Positions 41,789-51,495 of a stretch of DNA of 64,000 bases are shown piece after piece. The DNA is from Phaeobacter porticola. GTDB lineage: Bacteria > Pseudomonadota > Alphaproteobacteria > Rhodobacterales > Rhodobacteraceae. The stretch covers positions 2,790,001 to 2,854,000 of the forward strand of contig NZ_CP016364.1 in the NCBI RefSeq assembly GCF_001888185.1, written 5' to 3'. The first letter of the stretch is position 1; the number at the start of each line of letters is the position of its first letter. Below the pieces are notes generated by a model. That model saw nothing but the letters and a program-made list of their open reading frames with translations. It was not told where the DNA came from and did no database searches. The translations under genes and the position numbers were made by a program.

Positions 41789-44224
41789 ATGAGCAGGCTT
41801 CCCGATGTCATCACGGATTGGTTCAGCACCCGTGGCTGGACCATCCATCCCCACCAGCAAGAGATGCTGGACCGTGCCGGGGAGCCGGCCACCCTGCTGA
41901 TTGCCCCCACCGGCGGCGGCAAGACCATGGCCGGCTTCCTGCCGACGCTGGCCGATCTTGCCACCGGCGACCATCAGGGGCTGCACACCCTCTATGTCTC
42001 ACCGCTGAAGGCACTGGCGGCCGATATCAAACGCAACCTGCGCACCCCGGTTGACGACATCGGCCTGCCCATCCGCATTGATGACCGCACCGGTGACACC
42101 CCCGCCAGCCGAAAGCGCCGCCAGCGCGCCGATCCCCCCCACATTCTGCTCACCACGCCAGAAAGCCTCGCCCTGCTCACCTCTTACGAGGACGCGCCGC
42201 GCATGTTTGCGGGGCTGAAACGGGTGGTGCTGGATGAAATCCACGCCCTCGCCGACAGCAAACGCGGCGATCAACTGATGCTCGCCCTGACCCGACTACA
42301 GGCGATCTGTCCCGACATGCGCCGCGTCGGCCTTTCGGCCACCGTCGATGACCCCGCCGCCATCGCGCAATATCTGGCCCGCCACCCGGACCCCTGTGAT
42401 ATCGTGCTGGCCGATCCCGGCCCCGCCCCCGACATCCGGATGCTGAACACGGACGCGGCTCCGCCCTGGGCTGGCGGCGGCGCGGCCCATGCCATCCCTG
42501 CCGTGCTGGAACAGATCAAAGCGCACAGGACCACGCTGATCTTTCACAACACCCGCGCCCAGGCCGAAATCTTCTTTCGCAATCTCTGGCTCGCCAATGA
42601 GGACGGCCTGCCGATTGGCATCCACCACGGCTCGCTTGATCGAGTGCAGCGCGACCGGGTGGAGGCGGCAATGGTCCGCGGCGATCTGCGCGCGGTCGTC
42701 TGCACCGGCTCGCTTGATCTGGGCATCGACTGGGGGGATGTGGATCTGGTGATCCAGATCGGCGCGCCAAAAAACGTCAAGCGACTGGTGCAGCGCATCG
42801 GACGCGCCAACCACCGCTACAACGCCCCCTCCAAGGCGCTGCTGGTGCCCGCCAACCGGTTTGAGGTGGTGGAATGCCGCGCCGCCCTTGAGGCGGTTGA
42901 GGCAGGCACGCTGGACGGATCGCCACGCTCCCCCGGCCCCCGCGACGTCCTGTGTCAGCACATCCTGATCCGCGCGTGCGCCGGTCCCTTTGCTGCCGAT
43001 GATCTGTTTGCTGAGGTTACCGGCGCTGGCGCCTATGCCAGCCTCACCCGCGCAGAGTTCGACGCCTGCCTCGACTTCTGTGCCACCGGTGGCTACGCGC
43101 TTCGGGTCTATGACCAATGGCAGCGGCTGCTGCAGCGCCCCGACGGGCTGTGGCAGCTGCGCGACCCCCGCGCCGCCCGCCGCATCCGCATGAACATTGG
43201 CACCATTCAGGACGCCGATCTGTTGAAGGTCAGGCTCAAACGCAGCCGTGGTGGCAAACCGCTGGGGGAAATTGAGGAAGCCTTTGCCGCCACCCTCACA
43301 CCCGGAGATACCTTTCTCATCGGCGGGCAGGTGGTACGCTATGAATCTTTGCGTGAAATGACGGTGGAGGTCAGTCGCAATGCCAGCAAGACGCCCAAGG
43401 TGGCGGTCTTCTCCGGCACCAAATTTGCCACCTCAACCCAGCTCAGCACCCGCATTCTGGATATCCTGCAACGCGACAGCTGGCCGGATCTGCCGCCCCA
43501 TACCGCCAACTGGCTGGCGTTGCAGCGTCAGGTCTCTGAGATGCCGCGCCGGGGCCAGCTGCTGTTGGAGAGCTTTCCCTTCCGGGGGCGCGAATATCTC
43601 TGCGTCTATGGCTTTGCCGGGCGCAACGCGATGCAGACGCTGGGCCTTTTGCTGACCAAGCGCATGGAAGAGCTGTCTCTCGACCCGCTGGGCTTTGTTG
43701 CCACCGATTATGCCACGCTGATCTGGGGTCTCAGCCCGGTTGACGACCCCGCCCCCCTGTTCGACCCGGACAAACTGCGCGCCGGTCTCGATGGCTGGCT
43801 GGCGGACAACGCGGTGATGAAACGCAGCTTTCGCGCCGTGGCCAATATCGCAGGCCTCATCGAACGCAACACCCCCGGCCAGCGCAAGAACGGCCGTCAG
43901 GCGACGTTCTCCTCTGACATCCTCTACGACACCCTGCGCAAATATGATCCCGATCACCTGCTTCTGGACATCACGCGGCAGGAGGCGCTTGGCGGTTTGG
44001 TGGATTTCGGCCGCATTGAGGAGATGCTGGCGCGCACCAAGGGCCGCACCACCCTCAACCGCCTGACGCGGATCTCCCCCCTTGCAGCCCCCCTGCTGCT
44101 TGAGGTCGGCAAGGTCCCGGTAAAAGGCGCGGCACAGGAAAAACTGCTGCAACGCGAGACCGAGGACCTGATGCGGAGTGCCGGGCTGGCCGAGCTGACG
44201 CCACCGCAGGAACCGGACCTCTGA
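41789..44224 (+). CDS. Ligase-associated DEXH-box helicase (Lhr type)
   Basis: An 811-residue superfamily 2 helicase. Walker A is PTGGGKT (about 40-46) and motif II is VLDEIHAL near residue 148. Motif III is GLSATVDD, and motif VI is VQRIGRANHRYNAPSKA in the second RecA domain. The C-terminal Lhr-like regions follow to LTPPQEPDL. This subfamily is named for its usual neighbours, an ATP-dependent DNA ligase, an exonuclease and the PdeM nuclease. Only PdeM is adjacent here. It is thought to act in DNA repair. Confidence 0.93.
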   Translation: MSRLPDVITDWFSTRGWTIHPHQQEMLDRAGEPATLLIAPTGGGKTMAGFLPTLADLATGDHQGLHTLYVSPLKALAADIKRNLRTPVDDIGLPIRIDDRTGDTPASRKRRQRADPPHILLTTPESLALLTSYEDAPRMFAGLKRVVLDEIHALADSKRGDQLMLALTRLQAICPDMRRVGLSATVDDPAAIAQYLARHPDPCDIVLADPGPAPDIRMLNTDAAPPWAGGGAAHAIPAVLEQIKAHRTTLIFHNTRAQAEIFFRNLWLANEDGLPIGIHHGSLDRVQRDRVEAAMVRGDLRAVVCTGSLDLGIDWGDVDLVIQIGAPKNVKRLVQRIGRANHRYNAPSKALLVPANRFEVVECRAALEAVEAGTLDGSPRSPGPRDVLCQHILIRACAGPFAADDLFAEVTGAGAYASLTRAEFDACLDFCATGGYALRVYDQWQRLLQRPDGLWQLRDPRAARRIRMNIGTIQDADLLKVRLKRSRGGKPLGEIEEAFAATLTPGDTFLIGGQVVRYESLREMTVEVSRNASKTPKVAVFSGTKFATSTQLSTRILDILQRDSWPDLPPHTANWLALQRQVSEMPRRGQLLLESFPFRGREYLCVYGFAGRNAMQTLGLLLTKRMEELSLDPLGFVATDYATLIWGLSPVDDPAPLFDPDKLRAGLDGWLADNAVMKRSFRAVANIAGLIERNTPGQRKNGRQATFSSDILYDTLRKYDPDHLLLDITRQEALGGLVDFGRIEEMLARTKGRTTLNRLTRISPLAAPLLLEVGKVPVKGAAQEKLLQRETEDLMRSAGLAELTPPQEPDL

Positions 44225-44273
44225 CAGCGGTAGGCGGGACTTGCACCCGCCCGCAAAACCAGCGATCAGACCC

Positions 44274-44951
44274 ATGATGGCCGGCTATGATTTCTCCCTC
44301 GCAGGCGAGCGCCTCACAGCACTTGGATCCGGCGCGCTCTGGTGGCAGACGCGCGGGCTACTTTGCGTCGCCGATTTGCATCTAGGGAAATCCGAACGCC
44401 AGCTCAGGCGCGGCGGCACCGCCCTGCCCCCCTATGAGACCCGCGATACGCTGGACCGCCTTGCAGCGGTGATCGAGCAGACGCAGCCGGAGATGGTCGT
44501 CTGTCTGGGCGACAGTTTCGACGATGACGCCGCCGCTGCCGCGCTGTCGCCGACGGATCGCGCGCGCCTTGAGCAGCTTATTACCGCCACCCGCTGGGTC
44601 TGGATCACCGGCAATCATGATCCCGCCCCGACCGGGCTGGCAGGGGCCGCGCTGGACAGCCTGACCCTTGGCCCGCTGCTGTTTCGCCACATCGCTGACT
44701 CGGCATTTACCAGCCACCCCGACAAAGACGCCACCGCCGAAATCTCCGGGCATTACCACCCGAAGGCCCGCCTGCGCGGCAGCGCCCGACCGGCGTTTCT
44801 GGCCGATCACCAGCGGCTGATCCTGCCCGCCTTCGGCACCTATACCGGCGGCCTTTGCACCACCCATAGCGCGCTGCGGGATCTGATGTCACCGCGCGCC
44901 CTCGCGATCCTCACCGGGCCACGCGCCCTGCCCTGCCCGATGCCGCGCTGA
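44274..44951 (+). CDS. pdeM: Ligase-associated DNA damage response endonuclease PdeM
   Basis: A 225-residue calcineurin-type metallophosphatase. The metal-binding motifs are all present: DLHLGKS (D34, H36), GDSFDDD, GNHD and GHYHPK. It belongs to the same repair cassette as the helicase 49 nt upstream. The ATG at 44274 (MMAGYDFSL) is preferred; an in-frame ATG at 44241 would add 11 residues with prolines not expected in the family. No strong ribosome site is seen, so translation may depend on coupling. The ligase and exonuclease members of the cassette are absent from this window. Confidence 0.9.
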   Translation: MMAGYDFSLAGERLTALGSGALWWQTRGLLCVADLHLGKSERQLRRGGTALPPYETRDTLDRLAAVIEQTQPEMVVCLGDSFDDDAAAAALSPTDRARLEQLITATRWVWITGNHDPAPTGLAGAALDSLTLGPLLFRHIADSAFTSHPDKDATAEISGHYHPKARLRGSARPAFLADHQRLILPAFGTYTGGLCTTHSALRDLMSPRALAILTGPRALPCPMPR

Positions 44952-45040
44952 CAGCCACCACAGCATACATCATGCCACAGCGTCACATCCCCACCACGGC
45001 CTCCGCCGTCTATGCTGGGGCAAATGGGAAAGGGACAGCT

Positions 45041-45451
45041 ATGATCGAACAGCGCATCCGCAACAGTTTTGCCAGACAGACCATGATGCAAACGCTGGGC
45101 GCAGAAATCGCAGAGGTCGGCGAAGGCACCGTCACCCTCACCGCGCCGATCTTACCGGGCAGCCGCCAGCAGCATGGCGTTGCCCATGCCGCCCTCAGCT
45201 TTGCCATTGGTGACAGCGCCGCGGGCTACGCCGCGCTGACCCTGATGCCGCAGGATAGCGAGGTCATGACAGCAGAGATGAAGATCAACCTCCTCGCACC
45301 GGGTGCGGGCGATCTGCTGCGCGCCACCGGCAAGGTCATCAAACCCGGCCGCCGCCTGATCATCGTCACCGCCGAAGTCCATGCCATCACCGGCGAAGAT
45401 GAGAAACTGATCGCCCTTCTGCAGGGCACAATGGTGCCAGTGACGGTCTAA
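45041..45451 (+). CDS. PaaI-type hotdog thioesterase
   Basis: A 136-residue hotdog-fold protein of the PaaI/YdiI group, hydrolysing acyl- or aryl-CoA thioesters. The motif QQHGVAHAALSFAIGDSAAGYAAL includes the conserved HG and the Asp of the active site, written here in part. The terminal strands EVHAITGEDEKLIALLQGTM are typical. The ATG at 45041 has GGGA at a good distance; an earlier in-frame ATG at 44972 lacks it. It lies after pdeM but is separated by 89 nt, and no aromatic catabolism genes are nearby, so the substrate is open. Confidence 0.88.
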   Translation: MIEQRIRNSFARQTMMQTLGAEIAEVGEGTVTLTAPILPGSRQQHGVAHAALSFAIGDSAAGYAALTLMPQDSEVMTAEMKINLLAPGAGDLLRATGKVIKPGRRLIIVTAEVHAITGEDEKLIALLQGTMVPVTV

Positions 45452-45482
45452 GCGCCACTACCCGTCACCTTTTCACCTTTCT

Positions 45483-45518
45483 AAAAATACTCCCGCCGGA
45501 GGCATCCGACGGGAGTAT
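45483..45518 (-). terminator. Terminator between thioesterase and folD
   Basis: ATACTCCCG pairs with CGGGAGTAT, with CCGG/CCGA pairing inside. On the minus strand the stem is followed by TTTTTAG, giving a good terminator for the folD operon; it also lies 36 nt after the convergent thioesterase stop. The left half matches a short dispersed intergenic element found also at 6931 and 59213. Confidence 0.8.
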
Positions 45519-45549
45519 CAAACGTTACCGTTGTGGTTTTGCGCGGGAT

Positions 45550-46452
45550 CTACGCAGTCAGGCCTTCCGGCTCTGCCAGCCCATTGGCGCGGCAGCAGGC
45601 GGTCACCGTGTTGGCCAGCAGGCAGGCAATGGTCATCGGACCAACGCCGCCGGGCACCGGGGTGATCGCGCCTGCGCGCTCGGCGCAGCTGGCGTAATCC
45701 ACATCACCCACCAGCTTCATCTTGCCGTCGCCCTTTTCAGGCGCGGGGATACGGTTGATGCCCACGTCGATCACGGTGGCGCCTTCCTTGATCCAATCGC
45801 CCGGCACCATTTCAGGGCGGCCAACAGCAGCAACGACGATATCCGCGCGGCGGACAACATCCGGCAGATCCTTGGTGCGGGAATGCGCGATTGTCACGGT
45901 GCAGCTATCGCCCAAGAGCAGCTGCGCCATCGGCTTACCGACAATGTTCGACCGGCCAATCACAACCGCGTCCATGCCCGACAGCGAGCCGTGATAGTCG
46001 CGCAGCATCATCAGGCAGCCCAGCGGCGTGCAGGGCACCATGCTCTTTTGACCTGTGCCCAGCAGACCCACGTTGGAGATATGGAACCCGTCCACGTCTT
46101 TCTCCGGCGCGATAGAGTTGATGATCAGATCTTCGTTCAAATGGCCGGGCAGCGGCAGCTGAACCAGAATGCCATGAACGCTGGGATCGTTGTTCAGCTT
46201 GTCAACCACCGCCAGCAGATTCGCCTCAGAGGTATCGGCGTCCAGCTTATGCTCGTAGGAATTCATGCCGACTTCGACGGTCTGCTTGCCCTTGGAGCGC
46301 ACATAGACCTGGCTTGCAGGGTCTTCGCCCACCAGCACCACGGCCAGGCCGGGGGTGATGTCGTGCTCTTCCTTCAGCCGGGCCACGTGGCCTGCCACTT
46401 TTTCACGCACGGTGGCGGCAAAGGCCTTCCCGTCGATGATATTCGCTGCCAT
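45550..46452 (-). CDS. folD: Methylenetetrahydrofolate dehydrogenase/cyclohydrolase
   Basis: A 300-residue bifunctional enzyme that interconverts 5,10-methylene- and 10-formyl-tetrahydrofolate with NADP. Signatures are [14 protein letters not shown] with the catalytic lysine, [38 protein letters not shown] and [18 protein letters not shown]. The ATG at 46452 (MAANIIDG) has AGAGGA at 8 nt. Downstream on the same strand is a terminator; upstream lie chorismate mutase and fhs. FolD and Fhs together connect formate to methylene-folate, so their linkage is functional. Confidence 0.97.
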   Translation of the reverse strand: MAANIIDGKAFAATVREKVAGHVARLKEEHDITPGLAVVLVGEDPASQVYVRSKGKQTVEVGMNSYEHKLDADTSEANLLAVVDKLNNDPSVHGILVQLPLPGHLNEDLIINSIAPEKDVDGFHISNVGLLGTGQKSMVPCTPLGCLMMLRDYHGSLSGMDAVVIGRSNIVGKPMAQLLLGDSCTVTIAHSRTKDLPDVVRRADIVVAAVGRPEMVPGDWIKEGATVIDVGINRIPAPEKGDGKMKLVGDVDYASCAERAGAITPVPGGVGPMTIACLLANTVTACCRANGLAEPEGLTA

Positions 46453-46491
46453 TGCTTTTGTCCTCTTGCTGCGCGCCACATGGGCTGCGCG

Positions 46492-46797
46492 TTACTCCTC
46501 GCGGATCACCCGTGCCTCACGGGCAATCGACCATTCTACCAGCTGGCGCCACAAGCTCTCGACCAGATCAGGGTCTAGCCCCGCAGCGCTGGCCGTGGTC
46601 CGGGCGTTTGCAACCACCTCTTCGACGCGGGCCGGAATGCGCGCAGGCCAGTTGTTGGCCGTCTTCAACGCAATCGCGCGGTCGATATAGCCCGCCCGTT
46701 CGGCCAGCAGCGCAATCAGATCCCGGTCCAGCCTGTCGATCTGCTGCCGCAGTGCTGGCATATCAGCACAGTCTTGTGGCGGGTGTCGGTCAGTCAT
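46492..46797 (-). CDS. Chorismate mutase (AroQ type)
   Basis: A 101-residue all-helical protein that would convert chorismate to prephenate on the path to phenylalanine and tyrosine. The family pattern LRQQIDRLDRDLIALLAERA with the basic residues of helix 1, and ALKTANNW then ARVEEVVAN in helix 2, match small AroQ proteins. A relative in the isochorismate-pyruvate lyase group cannot be excluded. The ATG at 46797 has AGGAG at 8 nt, and that ribosome site abuts a 14-bp hairpin. It sits between fhs and folD, an unusual neighbour for one-carbon genes. Confidence 0.88.
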   Translation of the reverse strand: MTDRHPPQDCADMPALRQQIDRLDRDLIALLAERAGYIDRAIALKTANNWPARIPARVEEVVANARTTASAAGLDPDLVESLWRQLVEWSIAREARVIREE

Positions 46798-46807
46798 CTT
46801 CAAACTC

Positions 46808-46838
46808 CTGCGGCCCGGGGAGGCTCCCCGGGCCGCAG
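46808..46838 (-). terminator. 14-bp GC hairpin between fhs and chorismate mutase gene
   Basis: CTGCGGCCCGGGGA pairs perfectly with TCCCCGGGCCGCAG around a 3-nt loop, 17 nt after the fhs stop on the minus strand. The last bases of the stem (GCAG) run straight into the AGGAG ribosome site of the chorismate mutase gene. It may attenuate transcription or mask translation of that gene. Confidence 0.6.
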
Positions 46839-46855
46839 ATTGCCTATTTCAGGCC

Positions 46856-48532
46856 TTAGAACAAGCCTTCGATCTGGCCATCGTCGTTCAGGCGGATGCT
46901 TTCCGACGCAGGTTTGCGTGGCAGACCCGGCATGGTCATGATCTCGCCGCAGACTGCGACGATGAAACCAGCGCCCGCCGACAAGCGCACTTCGCGAACC
47001 GGGACCGAATGGCCGGTTGGTGCGCCACGCAGGGACGGATCGGTAGAGAAAGAATACTGGGTTTTCGCCATACAGACCGGCAGGTTGCCGTAGCCCGCCT
47101 CTTCCCATTCTTTCAGCTGGTTGCGGATCTTATTGTCGGCCAGAACCTCGTCAGCACGATAGATGCGCTTGGCAATGGTTTCGATCTTCTCAAACAGCGG
47201 CATGTCGTCGGGATAGATCGGTGCAAAGTTGGCCGAGCCACCTTCGATGATTTCCACGACTTTTTCGGCCAGCGGTGCAGAACCTTCCGACCCCAATTCC
47301 CAATGGCGCGACAGAACCGCTTCAACACCATGGGTGGCGGCGTAGGCTTTGACAGCGTCGACTTCCGCATCGGTGTCGGTCACGAAGTGGTTGATTGCGA
47401 CAACAACCGGCACACCAAAGGATTTGATGTTCTCGATGTGGCGACCAAGGTTGGCACAGCCGGAGTTCACGGCGTCGACGTTTTCAGCGCCCAGATCCGC
47501 CTTGGCCACACCGCCGTTCATCTTCATCGCACGCACGGTGGCAACCAGCACAACCGCGGACGGTGCGATGCCTGCCTTGCGGCATTTGATGTTCATGAAC
47601 TTCTCAGCACCAAGATCCGCACCAAAGCCTGCTTCGGTGACGACATAGTCGGCCACTTTCAGCGCGGTTTTGGTTGCAATCACCGAGTTACAGCCGTGGG
47701 CGATGTTCGCGAACGGACCACCGTGCACAAACGCCGGGTTGTTTTCCAGGGTCTGCACCAGGTTCGGCTGCATTGCGTCTTTCAACAGAACGGTCATTGC
47801 GCCTTCTGCCTTGATGTCGCGGCAGTAAACCGGGGTTTTGTCGCGGCGGTAGGCCACGATGATGTCGCCCAGACGCTTTTCCAGATCCTTCAGGTCGTTG
47901 GCAAGGCACAGGATCGCCATGACTTCGGACGCCACGGTGATGTCAAAGCCGGTTTCGCGCGGGAAGCCGTTGGACACACCGCCCAAAGATGCCGTGATCT
48001 GACGCAGGGCGCGGTCGTTCATGTCGACCACACGACGCCATGCAACGCGACGGATGTCGATTTCGCACTCATTGCCCCAGTAGATGTGGTTGTCAATCAT
48101 CGCCGACAGCAGCGAGTGGGCAGAGGTGATGGCGTGAAAGTCGCCGGTGAAGTGGAGGTTCATTTCCTCCATCGGAACAACCTGTGCGTAACCACCGCCT
48201 GCGGCGCCACCCTTCATACCGAAGTTCGGGCCGAGGCTCGCTTCGCGGATACAGATCATCGCGTTTTTGCCGATGCGGTTCAGGCCATCGCCCAGACCCA
48301 CGGTGGTGGTCGTCTTGCCTTCGCCCGCCGGGGTCGGGTTGATCGCGGTCACCAGGATCAGCTTGCCGTCGTCCTTCGACTGCACCGAGTTGATGAACTC
48401 CTGGCTCACCTTCGCCTTGTCGTGGCCATAGGGCAGCAGATCGTCGCTGGAGATGCCGATCTTGGCACCGATTTCCTGAATCGGACGCTTCTGCGCCTCG
48501 CGGGCGATTTCGATGTCACTCTTGTAGCTCAT
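46856..48532 (-). CDS. fhs: Formate--tetrahydrofolate ligase
   Basis: A 558-residue enzyme that makes 10-formyl-tetrahydrofolate from formate, tetrahydrofolate and ATP. The nucleotide-binding loop is [15 protein letters not shown] (about 65-80), followed by [20 protein letters not shown] and, later, [14 protein letters not shown]. The C-terminus ends [22 protein letters not shown], usual for the family. The ATG at 48532 (MSYKSD) is the conserved start; an in-frame start at 48592 would add 20 residues. It heads the fhs-chorismate mutase-folD run. Confidence 0.97.
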   Translation of the reverse strand: MSYKSDIEIAREAQKRPIQEIGAKIGISSDDLLPYGHDKAKVSQEFINSVQSKDDGKLILVTAINPTPAGEGKTTTTVGLGDGLNRIGKNAMICIREASLGPNFGMKGGAAGGGYAQVVPMEEMNLHFTGDFHAITSAHSLLSAMIDNHIYWGNECEIDIRRVAWRRVVDMNDRALRQITASLGGVSNGFPRETGFDITVASEVMAILCLANDLKDLEKRLGDIIVAYRRDKTPVYCRDIKAEGAMTVLLKDAMQPNLVQTLENNPAFVHGGPFANIAHGCNSVIATKTALKVADYVVTEAGFGADLGAEKFMNIKCRKAGIAPSAVVLVATVRAMKMNGGVAKADLGAENVDAVNSGCANLGRHIENIKSFGVPVVVAINHFVTDTDAEVDAVKAYAATHGVEAVLSRHWELGSEGSAPLAEKVVEIIEGGSANFAPIYPDDMPLFEKIETIAKRIYRADEVLADNKIRNQLKEWEEAGYGNLPVCMAKTQYSFSTDPSLRGAPTGHSVPVREVRLSAGAGFIVAVCGEIMTMPGLPRKPASESIRLNDDGQIEGLF

Positions 48533-48731
48533 GGCCGGGTTCCTGAATTGTGAGGTCGCAGGGATTGGCACAGAGGTGCCGGTTTCCCGCAAGACTTAGC
48601 TCTTCTGCGACATTCCATGCGCGTGATTTCCGACATGATCAGGCATTGAAGCGGCGTTCATTCACGCTAGGGCAGCCAAAGGTTGCCGATTGTGCCGCCC
48701 TGACGTCTATCCGCAACCAAGTCCGCGCGAC

Positions 48732-49310
48732 TCAGGGGGCCCAGGCTGGTTGATCGGGCACAAACAGGCGCAGGCTTTCGCCCGCTTTCAACACGCCGGG
48801 CCGTTCCACCCAGGCCATCACCCCACGCCGGTGGGTTGCGGCAGGTTTGAATTTCGGACCAAAGCCCTTGTGATCCTTCTCGATTTCCTTCGCCGGGAAT
48901 ATGCAGGGCCGGTTTTCGATATCCACCGTCAGGGTCACCCCATCCGGCCCCTGCAACCGGCTGGAAGGCGGCAAATGTGTCAGGTCAGGAATGCCGCGCA
49001 GCACCAAGGTCGCGCCCAGATGCACCGGATCCAAGTGATCCATCCCCATATCAGCCGCAATCAATGCCAGTTCCTCCTCGGACAGGATGCTGATCTGCCG
49101 CAGATTGCGAATTTCCGTGCCCTCTGGATACAAGTTGCGCACCCGCACACAGGACGCGCGCAAGGTGCCTTCGTGACGTTCACCGGCGATGCCTTCAAAG
49201 GTGAAATTGAGCTGTTCCTGACGCTCGGAGCGCAAACCACCGGTCACCTCTGGAACATAGCCCATCCAGGTGACCTCGCCCTGAAATTCCGTTTCGCGCA
49301 TGACCGGCAT
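48732..49310 (-). CDS. MOSC domain protein
   Basis: A 192-residue protein with a MOSC domain, the C-terminal domain of molybdenum cofactor sulfurases, thought to bind sulfur or metal-sulfur groups. Visible are RNLYPEGTEIRNLRQISILS, LGATLVLRGIPDLTHLPPSS and the conserved cysteine region ENRPCIFPAKEIEKDH. The ATG at 49310 (MPVMRETEF) follows GGGAGAGG; an in-frame start at 49412 would give a 34-residue extension. It lies 200 nt upstream of fhs on the same strand and may be transcribed with it. No molybdoenzyme gene is near. Confidence 0.85.
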   Translation of the reverse strand: MPVMRETEFQGEVTWMGYVPEVTGGLRSERQEQLNFTFEGIAGERHEGTLRASCVRVRNLYPEGTEIRNLRQISILSEEELALIAADMGMDHLDPVHLGATLVLRGIPDLTHLPPSSRLQGPDGVTLTVDIENRPCIFPAKEIEKDHKGFGPKFKPAATHRRGVMAWVERPGVLKAGESLRLFVPDQPAWAP

Positions 49311-49441
49311 CGGGCCTCTCCCTTGGTAAATGATATCCTTGATCGCGCGCAGCATAGGAGCGAAATCAGTGCCTGACCAGCCTGCACCGAGCGTCCGGCA
49401 TCGGGGTGTCATCTGTCCGTCAAACTATTGCTGCCAAAGAC

Positions 49442-49476
49442 AAAAAAACCCGGTCACCACTTGGGTAACCGGGTTT
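49442..49476 (-). terminator. Rho-independent terminator after ftsH
   Basis: AAACCCGGT-T-ACC pairs with GGT-G-ACCGGGTTT around a short loop and is followed on the minus strand by a run of seven T residues. It closes the long ruv/tol/ftsH minus-strand block about 28 nt after the ftsH stop. Confidence 0.9.
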
Positions 49477-49504
49477 GATATCATTCATCTTGCCTAGGCG
49501 GCCT

Positions 49505-51418
49505 TCAGGAGGACGGCTCTGGCTCCATGCCATCATCCGACAGGGTTTTCTTGGGCTTGGCTTTTGGGATCGCGGTGACAGAGGCGTTACCGGCATCGGC
49601 ATCATCGTCCTCGTCTTCGCCCGCCTGTGGCGGTTCGCCCTTCATGACGCGCTTGATCTCATCGCCGGTCAGGGTCTCATATTCCAAAAGGCCCTGCGCC
49701 AGACGCTCCCATTCCTCGTTCTTGTCCTTGAGGATCTGCAACGCCTGCTCATAGCCTTCCTGAATGAAGCGTTTCACCTCATCCTCGATCAGCTCTTTGG
49801 TGTTGGCAGAGACCGAGAAACCACCGGTGTTGCCCGAATAGCCTTCATGGGCCTCGGCGTAGTCGATATTGCCGACCTTATCCGACATGCCCCAACGCAG
49901 CACCATCGCCCGTGCCAGCTGGCTGGCCTGCTGGATATCACCAGCCGGACCGTTCGAAACGTGATCTTCACCGTATTTGATCACCTCGGCGGCTTTGCCC
50001 GCCATGGTCATCGCCAGCTTTTGCTTACATTCATCACGGTGATAGTTGAGACGGTCCATTTCCGGCAGTGACACAACCATCCCCAACGCACCACCACGCG
50101 GAATGATGGTCGCCTTATAGACAGGATCGCACAGCGGCAGCGCCATACCCACAACGGCATGACCCGATTCATGATAGGCGGTTTTTTCTTTCTGGTCCTG
50201 GGTCAGCACCATAGACCGGCGCTCTGCCCCCATCATCACCTTATCCTTGGCCGATTCGAAATCTTCCATGGTGACAAAGCGGCGGCCGACACGGGCGGCC
50301 ATCAATGCCGCCTCATTGACCAGATTGGCCAGATCCGCGCCAGAGAAACCCGGCGTGCCGCGGGCAATGATCCGCAGATCAACGTCGGGGCCAAGCGGGG
50401 TTTTGCGGGCATGGACGCCGAGAATCTTCTCGCGGCCTTTGATGTCGGGGTTGCCCACGGTGACGTTGCGGTCGAACCGGCCCGGACGCAGCAAGGCAGG
50501 GTCCAGAACGTCCTTGCGGTTTGTGGCCGCCAGAATGATCACGCCTTCGTTGGCCTCAAAGCCATCCATTTCGACCAGCAGCTGGTTCAGCGTCTGCTCG
50601 CGTTCGTCATTGCCGCCGCCGTAACCGGCACCACGATGGCGACCCACGGCGTCGATCTCGTCGATGAACACAATGCAGGGCGCGTTTTTCTTCGCCTGCT
50701 CAAACATGTCGCGCACACGGGAGGCACCCACGCCGACGAACATCTCGACAAAATCAGAGCCGGAAATCGTGAAGAACGGCACCCCTGCCTCACCGGCAAT
50801 GGCCCGCGCCAGCAGCGTTTTACCAGTGCCCGGAGGGCCTACCAGCAGCGCGCCCTTGGGGATCTTGCCGCCCAGACGCGAGAATTTCTGCGGGTTGCGC
50901 AGGAATTCAACGATCTCTTCCAGCTCTTCTTTCGCCTCATCAATGCCGGCAACATCATCAAAGGTCACGCGACCGTGCTTTTCGGTCAGCATCTTGGCCT
51001 TTGACTTGCCAAAGCCCATGGCACCACCTTTGCCGCCGCCCTGCATCCGGTTCATGAAATAGATCCAGACACCGATCAGCAGCAGGAATGGCAGCAGCGT
51101 CAGCAGGAATGACTGGAACCCGGATTGTTGCTGCTTTTCAGCCCGCACCGGAATGTTGTTGTCGATCAACAGCGAGGTCACCTCGGCGTCGCCGGGTTTG
51201 ATGGTCATAAAGTTCTGGCCATCTGACGTCGTATAACGGACCTGTTCGCCATCCAGCGTGACGGTGCTGACATTGCCGTTTTCAACCGCGCTGACAAAGT
51301 CAGAAAAAGTCCTCTCGCGGCTCTGCATCGTGCTGCCGGAGCCACTGAACAAGTTGAACAGCGCCAAGACGAGCACAAACAGAACAACCCAAAAGGCGAT
51401 ATTGCGTACGTTGCCCAA
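49505..51418 (-). CDS. ftsH: ATP-dependent zinc metalloprotease FtsH
   Basis: A 637-residue membrane AAA protease that degrades unassembled membrane proteins and short-lived regulators. Two N-terminal helices (7-25 and about 101-121) flank a periplasmic domain. The AAA module has Walker A GPPGTGKT (194-201), Walker [12 protein letters not shown] and an SRH region. The zinc motif is HESGH (H416, E417, H420), with the third ligand near [11 protein letters not shown]. The C-terminal tail is acidic (DEDDDADAG). The tilS-ftsH pairing (77 nt apart) is widely conserved. Confidence 0.97.
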   Translation of the reverse strand: MGNVRNIAFWVVLFVLVLALFNLFSGSGSTMQSRERTFSDFVSAVENGNVSTVTLDGEQVRYTTSDGQNFMTIKPGDAEVTSLLIDNNIPVRAEKQQQSGFQSFLLTLLPFLLLIGVWIYFMNRMQGGGKGGAMGFGKSKAKMLTEKHGRVTFDDVAGIDEAKEELEEIVEFLRNPQKFSRLGGKIPKGALLVGPPGTGKTLLARAIAGEAGVPFFTISGSDFVEMFVGVGASRVRDMFEQAKKNAPCIVFIDEIDAVGRHRGAGYGGGNDEREQTLNQLLVEMDGFEANEGVIILAATNRKDVLDPALLRPGRFDRNVTVGNPDIKGREKILGVHARKTPLGPDVDLRIIARGTPGFSGADLANLVNEAALMAARVGRRFVTMEDFESAKDKVMMGAERRSMVLTQDQKEKTAYHESGHAVVGMALPLCDPVYKATIIPRGGALGMVVSLPEMDRLNYHRDECKQKLAMTMAGKAAEVIKYGEDHVSNGPAGDIQQASQLARAMVLRWGMSDKVGNIDYAEAHEGYSGNTGGFSVSANTKELIEDEVKRFIQEGYEQALQILKDKNEEWERLAQGLLEYETLTGDEIKRVMKGEPPQAGEDEDDDADAGNASVTAIPKAKPKKTLSDDGMEPEPSS

Positions 51419-51495
51419 GGAAAGTCTCCCAATATTCGAGGCGGACCTGGCAGGCCGCCTTCGTTGCCTCTAAAATAGGGATACTTCAGTGAGGT

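Noticed and set aside
47009-48553. A 514-codon plus-strand open frame opposite fhs
   Set aside because: It is the antisense image of the formate-tetrahydrofolate ligase gene, with His/Arg/Asp-rich shadow composition and no family match.
48533-48731. A folate-sensing riboswitch upstream of fhs
   Set aside because: No convincing conserved stem arrangement could be drawn in the 199-nt gap by eye.
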